Assembly: GCF_003049645.1 (NCBI RefSeq) | Contig: NZ_PYWK01000001.1 | Span: 2,015,487 to 2,079,486 of the forward strand | Source of the DNA: Metasolibacillus fluoroglycofenilyticus | Lineage (GTDB): Bacteria; Bacillota; Bacilli; Bacillales_A; Planococcaceae | Reading direction: 5' to 3' | DNA: 64,000 nucleotides | In this document: piece after piece, positions 54,099 through 61,792 of the stretch | Layout: each line of letters begins with the position of its first letter | Position numbering within the stretch: position 1 is the stretch's first letter | The notes under the pieces: generated by a model | Database searches by the model: none | Told to the model about the DNA's origin: nothing | The model's input: only the letters and a program-made list of their open reading frames with translations | Program-made: the position numbers and the translations under genes

Positions 54099-54866
54099 TC
54101 AATTTTTACTGAAATGTTTTATGACAATATGTTCTTCTGTTAATTTTTGCTTGGCCCACCTAGCAAATTGCAGCGCATGCTCTCTATCACCGTGAAGGCA
54201 AATTGTATCAGCACGCAGTGTAACCTCTGTTCCTTGCTGTGACATCACTTTCCCTGTCTTCACAAATTGTATCATTTGTTGCACTGCCTGTTCTACGTTT
54301 GTAATTAGTGCATTTGACAGTTTACGCGATGTAAGCGAGCCATCTGCCTGATATGTTCGATCCGCAAATACTTCATGCGCTGTTTGCAAACCAACCTTCT
54401 CCCCTGCGTCTGTTAATGCACTTGAAGCCAAGCCAAACAAAATAAGCTTCGGTGATACATCATAAACGGCCTGTGCAATCGCCTCAGCAAGTAGCTGATT
54501 TTGGGCAGCCATATTATATAATGCACCATGTGGCTTCACATGCTGCATTTCTGCATCCATTGTCGTTAAAAATGCTTGTAGCGCACCAATTTGATAAACA
54601 ACCATATCATATGCCTCTTGAGGTGAAATTGCCATTTCCCGACGACCAAAGCCTACTAAATCCGGCAAACCCGGGTGCGCACCAATTTTTACATTATGCT
54701 TTAACGCCATTTTTACGGTTTCCCGCATCACTGTCGGGTCGCCAGCATGAAAACCGCATGCTATATTTACCGAAGTAATATATTTAAGTATTTCTTCAGT
54801 TTCTCCTAATTTATAATTACCGAAACTTTCACCTAAATCACAATTTATATCAACTTTGTAAGTCAT
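54099..54866 (-). CDS. pxpA: 5-oxoprolinase subunit A (LamB/YcsF family)
   Basis: 255 residues: [18 protein letters not shown] at the N-terminus, [54 protein letters not shown] and [14 protein letters not shown]. These are the LamB/YcsF signature residues. With PxpBC it opens 5-oxoproline to glutamate using ATP. It is transcribed away from pxpBC, sharing the 215-base control region. GGAGG precedes the ATG. Confidence 0.93.
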   Translation of the reverse strand: MTYKVDINCDLGESFGNYKLGETEEILKYITSVNIACGFHAGDPTVMRETVKMALKHNVKIGAHPGLPDLVGFGRREMAISPQEAYDMVVYQIGALQAFLTTMDAEMQHVKPHGALYNMAAQNQLLAEAIAQAVYDVSPKLILFGLASSALTDAGEKVGLQTAHEVFADRTYQADGSLTSRKLSNALITNVEQAVQQMIQFVKTGKVMSQQGTEVTLRADTICLHGDREHALQFARWAKQKLTEEHIVIKHFSKN

Positions 54867-54975
54867 TGATAAACCTCCATACTAATATTTTAACAGCTTT
54901 ATATAAAGCAATTGTGAGAACTTTTTTCCTACTTGCATTTTTGCAGCCTGTTAACAAAAAATAAAACTATGTATA

Positions 54976-55018
54976 ATTAATCAATAGGGTTTTATTTTAA
55001 TTTCACCTATCTATTAAT
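54976..55018. promoter_or_regulatory. inverted repeat between pxpA and pxpB
   Basis: ATTAATCAATAGG (54976-54988) and CCTATCTATTAAT (55006-55018) form imperfect inverted arms in the divergent control region. It could be an operator for both transcripts; the binding protein is unknown. Confidence 0.35.
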
Positions 55019-55081
55019 CAAAACTAGCTTTTAAAGGTGGCTACTCCCTTTACTATACTTCCCTTGTATCGGAGGCTTAAA

Positions 55082-55795
55082 ATGTTCAAGCATATTACGT
55101 TTAAACCATTAAATGATTGTGCACTACTTGTTGTTTTTGGTGATAGTATCTCTATTACAACACATAAAGAAATTCAGCAATTTCATAAAATAATAGAGCA
55201 GCAACCCTTTCATGGAATGATAGAAGCTGTTCCAAGCTACACGTCAATCTGTATTTATTATGATATCGTAAAATTGGTAAATAGCCCATTACGCAAACAT
55301 TCACAATCTATTTATGATTATATTGTTACATATTTGCAAAGCTTGCTGCAAAAAAACGTACAAAATTTTTTACAAGCTAACAGAATGATTGAAATTCCTG
55401 TTATTTACGGAGGGCAGTTTGGACCTGATTTAGCGTTTGTCGCTAACTATCATCAATTATCTGAGGCCGAAATTATTAAACGCCATACAGCGGAGGAATA
55501 TACTGTCTATATGCTGGGCTTTGCTCCTGGCTTTGCTTTTTTGGGAGGGCTGGATGAGACGATTGCTACACCTCGAAAAGAAGTACCTCGGCTAACAATT
55601 CCAGCAGGCTCCGTCGGTATTGGCGGTCAACAAACCGGTGTCTACCCTTTTGAAACACCCGGAGGTTGGCAAATTATTGGGCGTACACCCCAGCGGCTTT
55701 TTTTACCTGAGCAATATCCACCAACTTTTTTACAGGCTGGTGACCGTGTGCGCTTTCGAGCGATTTCTGAACAAGAATGGAGGAGTTTTGTATGA
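55082..55795 (+). CDS. pxpB: 5-oxoprolinase subunit B (KipI-like)
   Basis: 237 residues from ATG 55082 (CGGAGG seven bases upstream). The cyclophilin-like allophanate hydrolase subunit 1 fold carries EIPVIYGGQFGPDLAFVA, YTVYMLGFAPGFAFLGGL and ATPRKEVPRLTIPAGSVGIG with GVYPFETPGGWQIIGRTP. In B. subtilis the homologue KipI was first seen as a kinase A inhibitor. It overlaps pxpC by 4 bases (ATGA). Confidence 0.92.
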   Translation: MFKHITFKPLNDCALLVVFGDSISITTHKEIQQFHKIIEQQPFHGMIEAVPSYTSICIYYDIVKLVNSPLRKHSQSIYDYIVTYLQSLLQKNVQNFLQANRMIEIPVIYGGQFGPDLAFVANYHQLSEAEIIKRHTAEEYTVYMLGFAPGFAFLGGLDETIATPRKEVPRLTIPAGSVGIGGQQTGVYPFETPGGWQIIGRTPQRLFLPEQYPPTFLQAGDRVRFRAISEQEWRSFV

Positions 55796-56769
55796 CGATA
55801 TCTGTGCTGAAACCCGGGCTCTTTTCAACGATTCAAGATAATGGTCGCTATGCAAACCAACAATATGGTGTGATTGTGGGCGGTGCAATGGATAGGCTGT
55901 CATACCTTATTGGGCAGCTACTTTTACAACAAGAAAATGAAGCCGCGATTGAGATAACAATTGTTGGACCAACTCTTCGCTTTGATGTCGATACGGTCAT
56001 CGCCATTACTGGTGCATATTTCTCACCCCTTTTAAATGGACAGCCTTGTCCAATGTGGCGTCCTATTGCAATTAAGGCAGGAAGTATATTGCAATGCGCT
56101 GCTGCTACAAATGGCGCTAGAGGTTATATCGCAATAAAGCATGGCATTCAAGTACCTGTAGTTTTAGGAAGTCGCAGTACTTATTTACGTGCCAAATTAG
56201 GTGGCTTTAATGGACGTGCTTTACAAAGAGGTGACATACTCCCAATTATAGCTAGTAAGGTCACTACCAGTAATTATTTTATTCGACATGAAGATTTTAT
56301 ATCATTTTCAAAGGATGTAACGATTCGTGTAACGAGCGGCACAGAGTGGGCTGGATTTACAGAGGAAAGCAAGCAAGTATTTCTATCGACATCCTTTCAA
56401 TTATCAAAAGATGCCGACCGAATGGGCTATCGTTTGCAAAATCCGATAGGTCTAACCCATTCTTTACAAAAAGATTTAATATCTGAAGCAGTAACATTCG
56501 GTACAATTCAAGTCCCACCTAGTGGACAGCCAATTATTTTGATGGCCGATTGTCAAACGACAGGAGGCTACCCGAAAATTGCTCAAGTGATTCGAGCAGA
56601 TTTGCCGAAGCTTGCCCAGCTTCAACCGATGGCAACGATTCGTTTTACCGTTGTTTCCCTAGAGCAAGCCCAACAAATTTATATAAAGCAACAGCAGCAA
56701 TTAGCTTTAATCAATTATGCATTAGCTAATTCTCGTCCAGATTTTTTCGAGCATTGTAGTGAAGGTTAA
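55792..56769 (+). CDS. pxpC: 5-oxoprolinase subunit C (KipA-like)
   Basis: 325 residues from ATG 55792 (GGAGG upstream). Allophanate hydrolase subunit 2 fold: VLKPGLFSTIQDNGRYANQQYGV, GGAMDRLSYLIGQLLL, TSFQLSKDADRMGYRLQNP and LMADCQTTGGYPKIAQVI. It pairs with PxpB and PxpA to hydrolyse 5-oxoproline. Translation is coupled to pxpB by overlapping stop and start. Confidence 0.92.
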   Translation: MTISVLKPGLFSTIQDNGRYANQQYGVIVGGAMDRLSYLIGQLLLQQENEAAIEITIVGPTLRFDVDTVIAITGAYFSPLLNGQPCPMWRPIAIKAGSILQCAAATNGARGYIAIKHGIQVPVVLGSRSTYLRAKLGGFNGRALQRGDILPIIASKVTTSNYFIRHEDFISFSKDVTIRVTSGTEWAGFTEESKQVFLSTSFQLSKDADRMGYRLQNPIGLTHSLQKDLISEAVTFGTIQVPPSGQPIILMADCQTTGGYPKIAQVIRADLPKLAQLQPMATIRFTVVSLEQAQQIYIKQQQQLALINYALANSRPDFFEHCSEG

Positions 56770-56820
56770 CGTCACATCATATGACAACGATTAACCAACT
56801 TGCATTGCGTCAAAATCTGT

Positions 56821-56902
56821 GACATCTACCGCAAATCTGGCTAACACGATATTAGTTACTCCGTCGTTATCGCTGGAAACTAGGTTTTTAGACTGAATTC
56901 CT
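56821..56902. repeat. dispersed ~80-nt element, copy 2
   Basis: It shares with 34668-34748 the ordered blocks GACAT, CGCAAATCT, CTAACACGATATT, GTCGTTAT and TTAGACTGAATTCCT; differences are mostly transitions. It lies 50 bases after pxpC. The rest of 56903-57029 shows ATTCCTATGATTCAGCGTGC-type sequence with no gene. Confidence 0.5.
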
Positions 56903-57029
56903 ATGATTCAGCGTGCATCTCGTCCTCCACTGTATCAGGTCGAATGATTGTATTCGTCTCGCTACCTATAGAGGTCGGAGACTTTTAATAAGAGAAATTA
57001 AAATATTTTTTAAAATTTTTTAGAAAAAA

Positions 57030-57056
57030 TGAAACTTTTTACGCACTTCATACGTA
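57030..57056 (+). promoter_or_regulatory. sigma-W-type promoter of ysdB
   Basis: TGAAAC (57030-57035), a 17-nt spacer and CGTA (57053-57056, continuing TA). This agrees with the sigma-W consensus TGAAAC-N16/17-CGTA. It lies 37 bases before the ATG. In B. subtilis ysdB is a known sigma-W target, which supports the call. Confidence 0.75.
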
Positions 57057-57092
57057 TAGGAGGAAATATGGACTAACAAGGGGGAACTCTTT

Positions 57093-57485
57093 ATGGCTCT
57101 TCTACTTCGAGTGCTAATTTTAATTATTATTATTTACATATTTTACAAAGGGGTTCGATATCTTATTGATCCAAAGCGCAAGCTGGATGAGGCCTATGAA
57201 AATGGGCAATACTATTTTTATGATGATGTGAAAAATGTACGAAAAAATTTCTTTATTTCATATAAAGGAGCACTTTTTGAAGGCGAAAAATATTTAGGTA
57301 CAACAGAGGATGCATTTGAAGTGATATCTATTTTTGTATTTGTACATGATACGATGAAACTACAGGGGCTAACGAAAAGCGATTTTTTATATTTAGAAAA
57401 GGAAATTAAAATGAGCTATCCGAAGGCAAAAATAAGCTGGAAAAATCCGATTGAAAAGTTGATGAAAGAGGAAGAAAGTATTTAA
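57093..57485 (+). CDS. ysdB: YsdB-like membrane-anchored protein, sigma-W regulon
   Basis: 130 residues, the same length as B. subtilis YsdB. One N-terminal helix (LLLRVLILIIIIYIFYKGVRYLI, about 3-25) precedes a cytoplasmic domain (KLDEAYENGQYYFYDDVKNVRKNFFISYKGALFEGEKYLG). The function is unknown; the promoter indicates envelope-stress induction. AAGGGGGAA precedes the ATG. It is convergent with ysdA. Confidence 0.8.
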   Translation: MALLLRVLILIIIIYIFYKGVRYLIDPKRKLDEAYENGQYYFYDDVKNVRKNFFISYKGALFEGEKYLGTTEDAFEVISIFVFVHDTMKLQGLTKSDFLYLEKEIKMSYPKAKISWKNPIEKLMKEEESI

Positions 57486-57518
57486 AGTTGGTACACATCT
57501 TTCTAGCTGTTGATAAGG

Positions 57519-57610
57519 TGAAACTTCAATCCGTGGATGCTTTTCCCCACGGATTGTTGGTTGAACCAATCGGGTTTTGCGGGCAGTTAATGCAGGATAA
57601 AAGCCAAAAT
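57519..57610 (+). repeat. dispersed double-hairpin element, copy 2
   Basis: Hairpin A: CAATCCGTGG (57527-57536) and CCACGGATTG (57547-57556). Hairpin B: (GAT)TGTTGGTT and (G)AACCAATC, sharing the GATTG strand with A. Then follow GGGTTTT, GGGCAGTTAATGCAGGATAAAAG, matching the right end of the copy at 39349. The stem bases differ but covary. Confidence 0.6.
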
Positions 57611-57779
57611 GGAGTTGTCTAAAAAAGATGATTTTATATAGAAATCGCATTGAAAGGGAGATTTTTGCTTCTTCTCTTTCATTTTGGAAAAACACTGCTA
57701 AACCCTGTGTGTCTAGCATTTTCAAAGAAAACTCTCTCTATTTTATAGGAGCAAACATTTTGCCAAAACACCATCATCA
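57611..57779. other. intergenic sequence between ysdB and ysdA
   Basis: No gene with a ribosome site. GCATTTTCAAAGAAAACTCT near 57718 resembles CTCATTTTCAAAGAAGGCTC at about 44369, hinting that the repeat families carry longer shared flanks. Confidence 0.25.
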
Positions 57780-57817
57780 GCGTCCAAAATGCCCGCTATG
57801 CACGGCTTTTTGGACGC
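57780..57817 (-). repeat. dispersed GCGTCC hairpin, copy 4 (terminator of ysdA)
   Basis: Read on the minus strand it matches copy 1 (14762-14805) at every base but one over the hairpin (GCGTCCAAAAAGCCGTGC, then ATAGCGGGC). It is located right after the ysdA stop. Confidence 0.7.
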
Positions 57818-57831
57818 CCCCTTTCCAGTCT

Positions 57832-58101
57832 TTATTTAAACAATGTAACAAGTAAATAAATTTGAATTGCGGCAAGCAATGGGAAGCCGAATGCAAATAA
57901 ATTATGGCGTGTTTTATGACGGAATAAATACATACCTAACACGCCGCCAATCGCTCCTCCGAAAAGCGCGATGGTAAACAATGTTTTTTCTGCAATGCGC
58001 CACTCTTTCCTTTTTGACCTTGCTTTATCGTTGTACATTAATATGCAAAGAATGAGAGACATAACTGCTATATAAGCTAGTACAGCTATTTCTAATTGCA
58101 T
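57832..58101 (-). CDS. ysdA: DUF1294 membrane protein (YsdA)
   Basis: 89 residues from ATG 58101 (GGGGTG eight bases upstream). Three hydrophobic segments surround the DUF1294 motif DKARSKRKEWRIAEKTLFTIALFGGAIGGVLGMYLFRHKTRH. The function is unknown. It follows rplT, as in B. subtilis, and may be read from the infC promoter. Confidence 0.88.
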   Translation of the reverse strand: MQLEIAVLAYIAVMSLILCILMYNDKARSKRKEWRIAEKTLFTIALFGGAIGGVLGMYLFRHKTRHNLFAFGFPLLAAIQIYLLVTLFK

Positions 58102-58165
58102 GTTTTCATTCACCCCACAAGAAAAAAGCTGATGGATGTTCCATCAGCCTTTATTTTATCAATTT

Positions 58166-58525
58166 TTATTTAGCTTGTGCTGTTTTCGCAGCTTCAGCTA
58201 ATTGAGCGAATGCTGCTGCGTCATTAACAGCTAAGTCAGCTAACATTTTACGGTTAACTTCGATACCTGCTACTTTTAAACCGTGCATTAAACGGCTGTA
58301 AGAAAGACCGTTGATGCGTGCTGCTGCATTAATACGAGTAATCCATAATTTACGGAAATCACGTTTCTTTTGACGACGGTCACGGTATGCATATTGACCT
58401 GATTTCATTACTGCTTGGTTAGCTACTTTATATAGAGTATGTTTTGAACCGTAGTAACCTTTAGCTAATTTTAATACTTTTTTGCGACGTGCGCGTGTTA
58501 CTGTTCCGCCTTTTACGCGTGGCAT
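58166..58525 (-). CDS. rplT: 50S ribosomal protein L20
   Basis: 119 residues: [40 protein letters not shown], and [20 protein letters not shown]. It binds 23S rRNA early in large-subunit assembly and represses its own operon through the infC leader in Bacillus. It lies 65 bases after rpmI with GGAGG before the ATG. Confidence 0.98.
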   Translation of the reverse strand: MPRVKGGTVTRARRKKVLKLAKGYYGSKHTLYKVANQAVMKSGQYAYRDRRQKKRDFRKLWITRINAAARINGLSYSRLMHGLKVAGIEVNRKMLADLAVNDAAAFAQLAEAAKTAQAK

Positions 58526-58590
58526 AGTAATTACCTCCTGCTAATTCTTTCGAATAGATTGTTTTAGATTTGAACCTGTTTGTTCAAGTA

Positions 58591-58791
58591 TTATTTCATG
58601 TAAGTTAATAATGTACGGATACGTTTGAAATCACCAGATGTAACAACTTTTGCTTTACGTAGGTGACGTTTTTGCTTTGTTGATTTGTTAGCAAATAAGT
58701 GGCTACCGTAAGCACGGTCAAATTTTAATTTTCCAGTACCCGTTTTTTTGAAACGCTTTGCAGCGCCACGGTGAGTTTTCATTTTTGGCAT
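58591..58791 (-). CDS. rpmI: 50S ribosomal protein L35
   Basis: 66 residues, [20 protein letters not shown] with a basic C-terminus [20 protein letters not shown]. It is the middle gene of infC-rpmI-rplT. TAGGAGG precedes the ATG. Confidence 0.98.
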   Translation of the reverse strand: MPKMKTHRGAAKRFKKTGTGKLKFDRAYGSHLFANKSTKQKRHLRKAKVVTSGDFKRIRTLLTYMK

Positions 58792-58823
58792 GTCAAATTT
58801 CCTCCTAAACTAATTACTAAATA

Positions 58824-59342
58824 TTATTGTTTTTCGTTCTTTGGTTGAAGAACTAAAAACATGCTGCGGCCATCCATCTTCGGCTTTTGTTCAACCGTTG
58901 CAATTTCGGCACAAGCTTCAGCAAAGCGATCTAACACACGTTGTCCAATTTCTTTATGTGTAATCGCACGACCTTTAAAGCGAATGCTTGCTTTTACTTT
59001 ATCTCCTTTTTCAAGGAATTTCATTGCTGCACGTAGCTTTGTTTGGTAATCATGCTCATCAATTGTTGGGCTCAGACGAACCTCTTTCATATTGATGACC
59101 TTTTGATTTTTACGAATTTCGCGATCTTTCTTTTGCTGTTCGAACTTAAATTTACCATAGTCCATGATACGTGCGACTGGCGGCTTGGCTTGAGGAGCCA
59201 CAAGGACAAGATCCAAGTTTACACGAGCGGCAATTTCAAGCGCCTCATTGCGTGTTTTCACACCAAGTTGGTCACCGTTATGGTCGATAAGACGAAGTTC
59301 ACGCGCGCGAATGCCTTCGTTTACATACATGTCTTTGCTAAT
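58824..59342 (-). CDS. infC: translation initiation factor IF-3 (ATT start)
   Basis: 172 residues when started at ATT 59342, read as Met: [25 protein letters not shown] lies nine bases upstream, and the product then matches the Geobacillus form that begins xSKDxxxNExIRARE. A frame runs back to an ATG at 59435 but that lies inside the leader terminator and adds unrelated sequence; an ATG four codons inside (59330) would lose conserved residues. Two domains: N (1-80, [20 protein letters not shown]) and C ([41 protein letters not shown]). It enforces start-codon choice, hence autoregulation through its rare start. Confidence 0.93.
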   Translation of the reverse strand: MSKDMYVNEGIRARELRLIDHNGDQLGVKTRNEALEIAARVNLDLVLVAPQAKPPVARIMDYGKFKFEQQKKDREIRKNQKVINMKEVRLSPTIDEHDYQTKLRAAMKFLEKGDKVKASIRFKGRAITHKEIGQRVLDRFAEACAEIATVEQKPKMDGRSMFLVLQPKNEKQ

Positions 59343-59435
59343 AGTAATCCACCTCCAAGTAGTGTCGCGAACAAATACATGGTTTGAGCAAGTACTCTTA
59401 CCCGGTTGAACGGTACATCTTTTACGTTTATCCAC

Positions 59436-59469
59436 AAAAAAAGGACGGACATTGTAGAAGATGTCCGCC
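59436..59469 (-). terminator. leader terminator of infC-rpmI-rplT
   Basis: On the minus strand GGCGGACAT and ATGTCCGTCC pair (one wobble) with loop CTTCTACA, then TTTTTTT. It lies 94 bases before the infC start and upstream of its ribosome site, as in the L20-controlled leaders of Bacillus; L20 binding would stabilise it. Confidence 0.8.
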
Positions 59470-59605
59470 CGCTATATGTGCATACGTAAAAATACGTAAA
59501 ACAATTCAACGTGTCAAACCTGTCAACTACTAAATGTGTCGAACATCAGGTGAGAAGCGGGCAGCCTCTACTTAAACCACAAACTTGTATTTATTAACCT
59601 TACTA

Positions 59606-59634
59606 ATAATAGCATGGAGAAAAAATTGTGTCAA
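59606..59634 (-). promoter_or_regulatory. sigma-A promoter of infC-rpmI-rplT
   Basis: A perfect TTGACA (59629-59634), a 17-nt spacer and TATTAT (59606-59611) on the minus strand. It gives a leader of about 260 nt that contains the terminator. No clear terminator for the asb operon was seen between 59635 and 59722. Confidence 0.85.
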
Positions 59635-59722
59635 CAGTTTTCTAAAATCAATTATGCCTCAACTAGCTCTCGTAGGGATTTTTTTAGCTCGCCGAAAGAA
59701 GTTAAACAATACACGCTTTGTT

Positions 59723-60550
59723 TTAAACGATATTTACTGGCCACATCGCCTTTTTTACCTTATCAGCATCTGCTGCTAATACGGTCTTCACATTTAATCC
59801 AAACCATTCTAAGGATGCCTCTACCCCGTCAATCGAATGGATAGCCGTTAGGAATTCATTGTAATCAACTGCTCCTTCAAACAACGGAACCATCCCTTCA
59901 CGAGACCCTGCTGCGGCATAAACGTTGCTTGGAGAGAAAACATCAAGCTGCGCACGCGAGGCAATATTTTTAAAATGGTAGTGTGAGATAGAAGGACGAA
60001 GTTGTTCCATTGCAACAATAGGGTTTATCCCCGATTCCCACACATGTAAAACATCAAAGTTTAGCCGTAGATTTTGGCGATTCGTTTCTTCCAATAATTG
60101 TATCGTTGAAGATAGATTATCCGCCAACGTGTTTGGATGCGTTTCAACAAGTAAATATTGTCCTTTTGATTCAAAATAATCACATAGTATTTTAAGTCTG
60201 GAAATAAGCTCCTTTCTTTCTTCTATACTTGTGTCTGCACTACCATTTTTCCCTACAAATGTGCGAATTTTATTCGTTCCCCAGTGCTCTGCAAGTGAAG
60301 AAAGCCTCTCTGTTTCAGCCATCATCTTAGAAACAGGCGCTTCCAACGGTAAATAATCACTAAGCATGCTCGTTTCTAAACTATAGGAGTTTAGCCAATC
60401 TGCACCATAACTTGGTTCATCTGCTAAGTTCTTTGCATGAATACCCCACAGTTCAATTCCTTGAAAGCCTTGTTTTTTTGCAAAATGAGCTAATTGATCA
60501 ATGGAGTAAAGATGGTGTCGAAACGAGATTGTACAGATAGACAGTTTCAT
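59723..60550 (-). CDS. asbF: 3-dehydroshikimate dehydratase AsbF (petrobactin)
   Basis: 275 residues, a xylose-isomerase-like TIM barrel. It opens MKLSICTISFRHHLYSIDQL and GFQGIELWGIHAKNL, nearly the B. anthracis AsbF start as recalled. Metal-site candidates are the Glu in YLLVETHPNTL, the Asp in LRLNFDVLHVWE, the His in ISHYHFKN, and Glu in GVEASLEWFG. It makes 3,4-dihydroxybenzoate (protocatechuate) for petrobactin. It overlaps asbE by 4 bases and ends the operon. Confidence 0.93.
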   Translation of the reverse strand: MKLSICTISFRHHLYSIDQLAHFAKKQGFQGIELWGIHAKNLADEPSYGADWLNSYSLETSMLSDYLPLEAPVSKMMAETERLSSLAEHWGTNKIRTFVGKNGSADTSIEERKELISRLKILCDYFESKGQYLLVETHPNTLADNLSSTIQLLEETNRQNLRLNFDVLHVWESGINPIVAMEQLRPSISHYHFKNIASRAQLDVFSPSNVYAAAGSREGMVPLFEGAVDYNEFLTAIHSIDGVEASLEWFGLNVKTVLAADADKVKKAMWPVNIV

Positions 60551-61521
60551 AACATAACCTCTTTCTTATGCTGTAATGTTGACCATGCTTGGAAGCATTC
60601 TTGTAATCCTTGCTTAATCCTGAATTCAAGAAGGTTTTGTTGTTCCAATTTCGCAAAAATATCTTTAGCTAATGACGAATTTTGCGTAATAGCAAGCTTC
60701 ATTGCTCGATACTGAATCGTTGTATAACCATTCACTAAACATTCTATTTCATTACACCACATTTCAAAGCCTTGCTCATCGTAACCAAGAGCTTCCCAAA
60801 AAAATGCAAAGGCATGTTCATAGGCATACTTTCTAATCGCCAAAACAGGCAATTGCTTTAATGCAGCTGGCAGTTGCGTTATATTTTTCTGTTCTATTCC
60901 CTCCGTATACATTTTCATAATCTTGCTAACCGCCTCTGTCATTGGGTTACTATGAAGCTTCATACAAGTATTAAAATAGGCTTCAACTGTCTCTATAGTT
61001 GGCGCAATAATCGTTTCAGCGTCAAAATAATAGCCTCCCCCAACAGTGGGCTCTTGGATTGCAGCTAAAATTCTGTCCTTTGGTAAAATCCCTTCCCAAC
61101 GAAAATCTGGGTCATACATAAACCATTCTGTTTTATTTTCTGTTGGTTCTAGCATCACATAATGCGGAAACGGTCGTTGATGAAATTTATTCTCTCGCTC
61201 TGGCAACATGGATAAATCTAGCATGACCATCACATGTTGATGTGGTAATTTATGTTCTAATAACTCTAACAACCTATCGATGTTTTGTTGCTTTGATTGT
61301 TCTTCGTCATACCATTTATGAAGCCTGATTCCATAAAGCATTTCATACCATGTTTGGAAAAAATGATGATCAATTCGGTCAGAATGATAGACTAGCACTC
61401 CATTTTCAAGTACATCAAAATCTGCGTCCCACACCCCAAAATAGTATGGTCTATGATCAACATCTTGCGTTTTTTTTATGACTTCACAAACACAACTTAC
61501 AAAACAATGAACTTTTATCAT
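60547..61521 (-). CDS. asbE: petrobactin biosynthesis protein AsbE
   Basis: 324 residues, close to the B. anthracis AsbE length. Segments include HCFVSCVCEVIKKTQDVDHRPYYFGVWDADF and EPTENKTEWFMYDPDFRWEG. The N-terminal part resembles BtrH/peptidase-C39-like folds with Cys and His. AsbE transfers the 3,4-dihydroxybenzoyl group from the AsbD carrier to spermidine or its citryl conjugate (literature on the B. anthracis pathway). GGCGGAG precedes the ATG; it lies 13 bases after asbD. Confidence 0.9.
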   Translation of the reverse strand: MIKVHCFVSCVCEVIKKTQDVDHRPYYFGVWDADFDVLENGVLVYHSDRIDHHFFQTWYEMLYGIRLHKWYDEEQSKQQNIDRLLELLEHKLPHQHVMVMLDLSMLPERENKFHQRPFPHYVMLEPTENKTEWFMYDPDFRWEGILPKDRILAAIQEPTVGGGYYFDAETIIAPTIETVEAYFNTCMKLHSNPMTEAVSKIMKMYTEGIEQKNITQLPAALKQLPVLAIRKYAYEHAFAFFWEALGYDEQGFEMWCNEIECLVNGYTTIQYRAMKLAITQNSSLAKDIFAKLEQQNLLEFRIKQGLQECFQAWSTLQHKKEVML

Positions 61522-61534
61522 GTTGTTTCTCCGC

Positions 61535-61792
61535 CTATTCTGCTTGTTGCAATTTTTCTAAAAAGCTTACTAGTGTACCTACTGTTTGAAAATCCTTTGG
61601 GACAAGCATCTCATCGGGAATAGAAATCCCGATATCTAGCTCTATATGCAGAATCAATTGAAGAACCATAATCGAATCCATATATAAATCCTCATTTAAC
61701 CGCGCATCCTCATGAAAAGAAGATAATGTCTGCATCTCCAATGAATTTTCCATAATAGTATAGATGCTCTCGATTAATTGTTGTCTTGTCAT
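61535..61792 (-). CDS. asbD: aryl carrier protein AsbD
   Basis: 85 residues, an acyl-carrier fold. Ser40 in EDLYMDSIMVLQLILHIE is the 4'-phosphopantetheine attachment site (DS-[IL] motif). It carries 3,4-dihydroxybenzoate as a thioester from AsbC to AsbE. Start and asbC stop overlap (ATGA), so production is coupled. Confidence 0.92.
   Translation of the reverse strand: MTRQQLIESIYTIMENSLEMQTLSSFHEDARLNEDLYMDSIMVLQLILHIELDIGISIPDEMLVPKDFQTVGTLVSFLEKLQQAE

Noticed and set aside
59343-59435. N-terminal extension of IF3 from an ATG at 59435
   Set aside because: The ATG lies in the edge of the leader terminator and the added residues are not part of the IF3 family; GGAGG plus ATT at 59342 explains the start better.
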